From Peromyscus leucopus (lineage: Eukaryota; Chordata; Mammalia; Rodentia; Cricetidae): DNA of 64,000 nt. Positions 44,490 through 64,000 of the stretch are shown here, in pieces (position 1 is the stretch's first letter; each line of letters starts with the position of its first letter). The notes beneath the pieces are model-generated. The model made no database searches and was not told the DNA's origin. It saw only the letters and a list, made by a program, of their open reading frames with translations. The stretch is taken from contig NC_051065.1 of assembly GCF_004664715.2 (NCBI RefSeq), forward strand, positions 151,182,826 through 151,246,825, given 5' to 3'. The translations under genes were made by a program, and so were the position numbers.

Positions 44490-44830
44490 GACACATGAGT
44501 TCCCCAGGGGCTGCTGCCATGGGTGGTAGAGCGGGTGAACCTTCCTCCCACCCCCCCACAGATTTTTTAATTTTCATCCCCGCCAACTGTGAGGAAGTAG
44601 ATCACACAAAGGAATGCTGTGCCTTAGGGCTAAGGGGATTCGCTGAGCAAATCCGGAAGAAGAATGGGGGGCAGGGTAGAGGCAGAGGCCCTTGGGAGAA
44701 ATAATTAAGGCTGGCAGGGAAAGGCTGTGTTAATTGAGCTGAGCCGAAGATGAGCATCTGGGGATTCCTTGAAGAGACTGGGATTTCCTGATAAAGTCTT
44801 CCTTACATGGTTGCATTAATCTTTGGTCAC
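44490..44830. promoter_or_regulatory. Candidate regulatory patch upstream of Wnt5b (speculative)
   Basis: SINE-free sequence with clustered sites: TAATTA (44702-44707), TTAATTGA (44730-44737), TTCCTTGAA STAT-type (44765-44773) and TGATAA GATA-type (about 44789). Motif clustering only; no conservation data. Confidence 0.25.
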
Positions 44831-44926
44831 TATAAGAAAAATGCCTTTTAGAGAAGAAAGGTATCCATGAAAACAGTTACACCAGACACAGAGCTGGCTG
44901 GTGAACTAAATAGTGACCACAGAGCA

Positions 44927-44998
44927 TAAATAAAAATAAATAAATAAATAAATAAATACATAAATACATAAATACATAAATACATAAATAAATAAATA
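44927..44998. repeat. (AAAT/ACAT)n microsatellite
   Basis: AAAT units interrupted by a run of ATACATAA-type units. Confidence 0.95.
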
Positions 44999-45119
44999 GA
45001 TGTGGAACAGAAAGTAGCTTGGCCAAAGCCTGGTTTCCTCGTGGTGAAAGGAAACCAGAATGCATTGACTCCTGGTAGGAAGACTACAGGCTCACGGACA
45101 GGATGCTAGACAGGATGCC

Positions 45120-45160
45120 GGGGGGGGGGGGGGGGGGGTGGGGGGGTGAGGGTGGGTTGT
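45120..45160 (+). repeat. Poly-G tract, G-quadruplex prone
   Basis: 19 Gs, one T, 7 Gs, then GAGGGTGGG. Length may be affected by sequencing or assembly. Confidence 0.9.
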
Positions 45161-45599
45161 GTGCTGATGTGCTCCATATCTGCCCCACCCTCCAATATTT
45201 ATGTCGCAGGGCTGTCTCTAAATTAATAGACATTTGTTTAATATTTCCTTTGAGCTTGATTCTTCTTTTTGTAAGAAGGAAAGGGGGCAGGGAAGGGTCT
45301 TAGTGTGCCCTATGTGACTGAGAATGCACAGAGATCCTCCATCCGTGCTAATGGGATCTTTTCTCAGTTTTGAAGATTTCTGTTGTGTAATGTACAATGT
45401 AGGAACTCAGGAAATGGCGGAGAGCCATGATGTGCATGTAATATGTGCATGGCCAAGTAAATGACACCAGTGAGCTGGCCTTATCCATTACCCAGGCTGA
45501 GCCAGAGAACTGTGCTGGTACCCAGAAACTCCAAGTCTCTTCCTCATCATGGTCCATTCCCTCTGCCATCCTAGAGGAAACCCTTACATGGTGTTGATG

Positions 45600-46110
45600 A
45601 TAATCAGCTTCTTGCTCCTCTGTATGGCTTACACCTGTATCCTCTGACTCGTTTTTCTATGTTATGTTGGTAAGATTTGAGTATGTGGTTGTATGCGGCT
45701 GTAGCTTGTTCATTTTTATTCCTGCACAATATTTCATTGCAACCACAGATCACAGCTGGCCCATCATCTCACTGTTGATGGACACTGTTGGTGGCATGAG
45801 GCTGATGCAAGGCTGCGATCTTGTTACTTTTTATTTTTATTTGGCTGAGAGTAGAACTCGTGGACTGGGGCATCCTAAGTCTTGGAGATCAAACTCAGGC
45901 TTGGTGGCAGGCAGTGTCCTAGAACTGCTGTTGACGTACTTCCTGGTGCATAAATATCTTCAGGAGGGACCAGCGTCATCATCGTGAACACGTGTTTAAG
46001 TGCTAACCTCTTCATTTAGATGTAACCCATGTCCCGTGTTCATCTAAAGGGTACAGTCAAGTGGTACTTGATGAAATCACAGGCTTGTGAAGGAAGCCAC
46101 ATCATCAGAC
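45600..46110 (-). repeat. Old L1 fragments (mammal-wide type)
   Basis: GTTCATTTTTATTCCTGCACAATATTTCATTGC...CTGTTGATGGACACTGTTGG and, at 46016-46100, ATCTAAAGGGTACAGTCAAGTGG resemble reverse L1 3' sequence. Very divergent. Confidence 0.5.
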
Positions 46111-46179
46111 AGTGGGAACAACACACATACTAGAGGCTTTTTTGTTTGGGTTTCGGTTTGATTGGTTGGTTGGGTTTGG

Positions 46180-47294
46180 GGTCAGTTTTTAAACTTCACT
46201 TGTAACGGGCTGAGAACTCAGTCTTGCACAGGGTGGCCAGAGCTGCTGGGGGCCATTGTATTTTCCCTTTGTTTCAGAGGCAGGAAGGTGTGGAATTTGT
46301 AACCTCTATGAATCTGGCCCTAGATGGTCTATGGGCCTCTGACCCGGGCAGTCAAATACAGTGATTTTAGCAGGCATTGGCTGTCTGTCTCTGAAGTGAT
46401 GCCCTCCCCAACTTCCAATTTGACTTTGGTTAGACTTAGGACTTCCGAAGGATTTTCTAGGAGCCTGTTAGGGGGTGTGAGATGGGAAACGTGGGGTGAG
46501 GAGGCTCAGGGACATTGGTACCATCCATTGGGAGAAACCTAGGCTACTTGGTAGTGTGGCTGTGTGATGACCCATGGGGCGGGTGCTGGTGGGGAGTAGG
46601 GAGTTTTCCAGCCTGTAGTGGTTTGGCCAGGGCAGCCAGAAAAGAAGGCTGAATGGTCCCCAAGAAGGACTGGGAGGAGAAGCTGGGGATGTTTGGACAA
46701 GGAGGCCCTTTGAAGTGTTTCTCTTGTGTATCGTCTCTATCCCAGGCCTGGACCCTCCCCTCCATAAAGCCATCAGCTTCTGGAGCCAGCCTTATCAGTG
46801 CCCCATCTCTAAGTTCTAAGTTCACAGACCTCCTATCTTGAGGTGGAGGAGGATTTATGGGGGGTCTGGGAGGGGGAGGGACATCCCTTAGAGGAGGCCG
46901 TGAAGTCAGTTAGAAAAGTCGGAGTTGTTAGTGGCCCCGCTAAAGGCCGGATCATTTCCGAGCTGGTTCTACATGACAAAGGCTAAGGAGCAAATCTCTC
47001 TTTGATCTGCTCTGCCCCTTGCCGGCCCCACACACCTGCCTGTTGGTGCCCAGCCCCAGCTGAGACCTGAAGCAGGAAAACCAAAAGGGGTGGGGAACAG
47101 GCATGTCCCAACTCTGAATCCTGCTCCAGCCATCCTCCTCCCTTCGTGGCCCCAGGTCAAACATATTTCCTAGACCGATGGTCTAAAAAGCATCTGCTGC
47201 TGCCCCCTCCCGGAGAGTCTAGAGACCCAGAAGCTCAGCATCGGCATGGTGAGCTGGGACTGCCCGGAGGTGTGTTGTGCCTGCCTGTGCACTC
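46180..47294. other. Unique-looking sequence 1-2 kb upstream of the first Wnt5b coding exon
   Basis: No SINE or coding evidence over 1.1 kb. A plausible place for a non-coding Wnt5b exon or regulatory DNA, but no splice donor or promoter could be singled out. Confidence 0.35.
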
Positions 47295-47320
47295 GTGTGG
47301 GGTGTGGGGTGTGGGGTGTG

Positions 47321-47364
<44 letters not shown>
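47295..47364. repeat. (GGGGTGT)n(GT)n compound repeat
   Basis: Four GGGGTGT-type units, then a pure GT run to 47364. Confidence 0.95.
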
Positions 47365-47368
<4 letters not shown>

Positions 47369-48273
47369 GAAGAGAACCTAGATGTAGGTGGCATTTAGTC
47401 AATTGCTCTAGGATGCCAAAGTTGTATTTTCCAAATGTCCAAGCTTTTCCCGGACTGGCATGTTTCACCCACGGCAAAGGTGGCAACATCAATTCAGCAG
47501 GGGAGGGCGCGGGACCTCCCGGAAGGTTTGAGAGAGGTGGCCCAGAGCTGGTGGTGTTCAAATGCTACTGGAATCACATTCCATGTGGCCCTTCAAAGGC
47601 CAAAGTGTTGGGGGAGGAGACTGCTCACCAAAGCGTGCTCCCGTGAGTCTCCTGCACAGCCTCAGAGTAAAAGGGCATTGATGTTCTCCCACCATTACTC
47701 CTGAAGCGTAAACAAGGATTTGCGTTCAGAAAACTTCCGAGCAGGAAGGGCACAGCCTGTTTGGGGGTAGTCATATCCAATTCTGTAGGTGTTTAACCCT
47801 TAACCCCTGCACAGGAGGGCCTGATAGAGAGTTACATCTCGGGACTGGAGTGGGTGGTTTTTTTGTTTGTTTTTTAAGTGGGAGGATGGCCTTGTCTCTG
47901 TCCTCTTGTCCTGGGCTCTAGACGGGCAGGTGTGTGTCTTAATTGCTGCACGAGGCACACGCTTCTTTAAACGTCTGCTTTCATTTGCTTCACAGCTTGT
48001 TACAGGAACTGGGTCCTGAGTAGTAAGTAGTCCCACAGTGTAATGTAAGGGACTCAAAGGCCCTGTGGTGAGCAGATACCCAGTGAGAGGAGGCTGGAAA
48101 GGACTGAATTTCTGAGGGATGGGCAGGGGTGGGGTGGGGTGGGGAGCAGAATTTGCCTTCAGGTCCCTCCCACAGCTCATCCTTTGAGCTTTTCTGCACT
48201 CTATTCATCTCTCCTGGGCTCCTCATGTCTGTGGCATTTGCATGCTGACTCCCCTTTCCTTCTCTCTCTCCAG
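47365..48273 (+). other. Intronic/upstream flank of first Wnt5b coding exon
   Basis: No SINE. It has a TTCAAAG TCF/LEF-type site (47592-47598) and a G-rich GGGGTGGGGTGG patch (48128-48143), and ends in the polypyrimidine tract and CAG acceptor at 48273. Confidence 0.5.
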
Positions 48274-48330
48274 GGAGCTCCGCTTTGGAAGATGTTGGTC
48301 CCAGGGCACTGGGATGGGCTGAGGTTGACC

Positions 48331-62683
<14,353 letters not shown>

Positions 62684-63590
62684 CGGCGCCCACGCCTCCA
62701 GCCCCCTCCCCTCTGCCTCACAGAAGTCTATGTTATATAAATCTATCTAAATATATTTTATATTTGTACAAACGACTGGATGGATGATGCATACGCAAGA
62801 GAGGAAAATGGAGAGGAAGAACTTAAGAGACGCTGGCCCTCTGTGAGGACTGGGCTTTGCTGGTCGTCTCTAGCTGGTGGGAGCGAAATGGGCTTTTCCC
62901 TGCTTTCTGGCCAGAACTCTCAGGACACAGGGGCTTGAGAGTGTCTTTGCGCCATAGCCTCTAGGGAAGAGGCGGTGATTAGATGAAGGAGCTGGGCTTG
63001 TTTCAGATCTGCAGTCCTTTGGGGAAGATGAGTATCTCTGACCCCGGCCAGGAGACCCAGGGGCCCTGTGGAAGGTGGAGGCCTGTCAACCCCGATGGTG
63101 GCCCAGGTCTGCCCCAGCATGGAGACAGCTTTAGCAAGGGTCCCAGTCCTCGCTTCTTTTCTCATCTGAGTCCACACAGTTGCAGGAAAGGAAGGCTCCT
63201 TCCCCGGTACTAGGGAGAGGTCTCAAGTCACTCTGGCTGGTGACTGTAAGGGACCTGTGCCTCCCTGGACTCTGGATCTGTGTTCTGATGAGAATGTCAC
63301 CAGCTCCTGCCACAAGCCCCTAGGCCAAGAGAAAGATGGTCACTTATCCAGCCACACCACGGAAGACGTGAAGCAAGCCTGGGTTTGGACTGGGGATGAA
63401 GTGCCTGTTGTACTGTCTTCTTGCATGGGGCAGGAAGCTGTTGTTGCTGCTGCTGTTCCTTCCTCTGTCAGGGAGGCCTCACGAACAAAAGGGCATGCTG
63501 GCAGGTCAGCTCTACTGCCTTGTGTGTTCCTCATCTCTGCCCAGATGTACAGTGTTCCTCTGACATTAAAATATCTTTTACTGAGGTTTC
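62684..63590 (+). other. Wnt5b: Wnt5b 3'UTR (predicted)
   Basis: Non-repetitive sequence following the Wnt5b stop. It starts GC-rich, then has an AU-rich patch (62731-62770, TATATAAATCTATCTAAATA), and ends near an ATTAAA signal followed by a pyrimidine-rich stretch. The limit is inferred. Confidence 0.65.
63565..63570 (+). terminator. Candidate Wnt5b poly(A) signal (ATTAAA)
   Basis: ATTAAA, the commonest variant signal, about 880 nt after the Wnt5b stop, with T/C-rich downstream sequence (63586-63606). I saw no canonical AATAAA between the stop and this point. Confidence 0.55.
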
Positions 63591-63710
63591 TCTCCCTCTC
63601 CTTATTTGGGCACACAATTATCTCTCATGATTCTCTTTTGATATTTTACTTATTTTTTGGTGCTAAGGATGAAACTCAGGATATCCTGATGTTACAGGGT
63701 TTGTGATCCC

Positions 63711-63723
63711 GGGGGGGGGGGGG
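63711..63723 (+). repeat. G13 run
   Basis: Homopolymer after the predicted Wnt5b 3' end; length may be inexact. Confidence 0.9.
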
Positions 63724-64000
63724 AACCATAGACTCAATCTAATTATAATTAAAGATTTATTTATTAACTGCTAGCAGGACGAACAATCTCCGAGCCAAAT
63801 TTGAGATTGCCGTGAGAAGGGAAACAAGGGAAGGATTTTTAAAGGGGAAAACCACAAGAAGACTTTTCAATATCTATGCAAGCAAGCAAAAACTGATCTG
63901 TTCTGCCAAGTTAAGTGACCCCAAACAGTCTTTGGGTATCTATGTAAGCAAGTTACAGATGCTAGAAAGACATTTAGTCATATCAGAATTAAGTAGGGAG
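63724..64000. repeat. Possible LTR-type repeat cut by the window edge
   Basis: AAAGATTTATTTATTAACTGC, then A/G-rich sequence with an internal near-repeat (ATCTATGCAAGCAAGC at 63871 and ATCTATGTAAGCAAGT at 63938). It looks like a dispersed repeat, but the family is not recognised. Confidence 0.3.

Overview
The window is nuclear DNA from a rodent. It is dense in rodent SINEs (B1, B2, ID), carries a rodent hAT relic (URR1-like) and old L1 pieces, and holds two intron-bearing or CpG-island vertebrate genes. A 502-bp TG...CA element at 33079-33580 and the B1 sequence types are ones I associate with cricetids (hamsters, voles, deer mice) rather than Mus or Rattus. That placement is an inference from memory, not a measurement.

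Layout. 1-14860: intergenic, SINE-rich, no gene supported. 14861-17800: Fbxl14 on the minus strand. Its 400-residue reading frame is one uninterrupted exon (17536-16334), with a probable 3'UTR running down to a poly(A) signal near 14885. Its 5' end lies in a CpG island of about 1.5-2 kb. 17800-48270: about 30 kb between Fbxl14 and the first Wnt5b coding exon, with SINEs, a degenerate L1 ORF2 relic (30380-31590), nested SINE/LTR-like insertions, microsatellites and a few candidate regulatory patches. 48274 to about 63590: Wnt5b on the plus strand, with four coding exons (48331-48410, 50340-50587, 56120-56412, 62225-62683). They join in frame to a 359-residue Wnt protein followed by a 3'UTR with an ATTAAA signal. 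The last 280 bases look like part of a further repeat.

The order Fbxl14(-) then Wnt5b(+) matches the mammalian FBXL14-WNT5B neighbourhood. The products act in related biology (an SCF ubiquitin-ligase receptor for EMT regulators and c-Myc; a secreted non-canonical Wnt), but nothing in the sequence shows that they work as a unit.

The most unusual structure is a 49-bp minisatellite (about 9 copies, 48390-48835) that begins inside the first Wnt5b coding exon and copies its exon/intron junction, giving nine tandem splice donors. Only the first keeps the Wnt frame; every downstream one would add an immediate TGA. Other points of interest are loss of a Wnt5b N-glycosylation sequon (Asp99), overlapping splice donors at the Fbxl14 stop codon, three-deep nested B1s, an LTR-like element inside a B2 with both target duplications intact, and long triplex- or G4-prone tracts inside Wnt5b introns or upstream. 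I found no evidence of a wholly new gene system.
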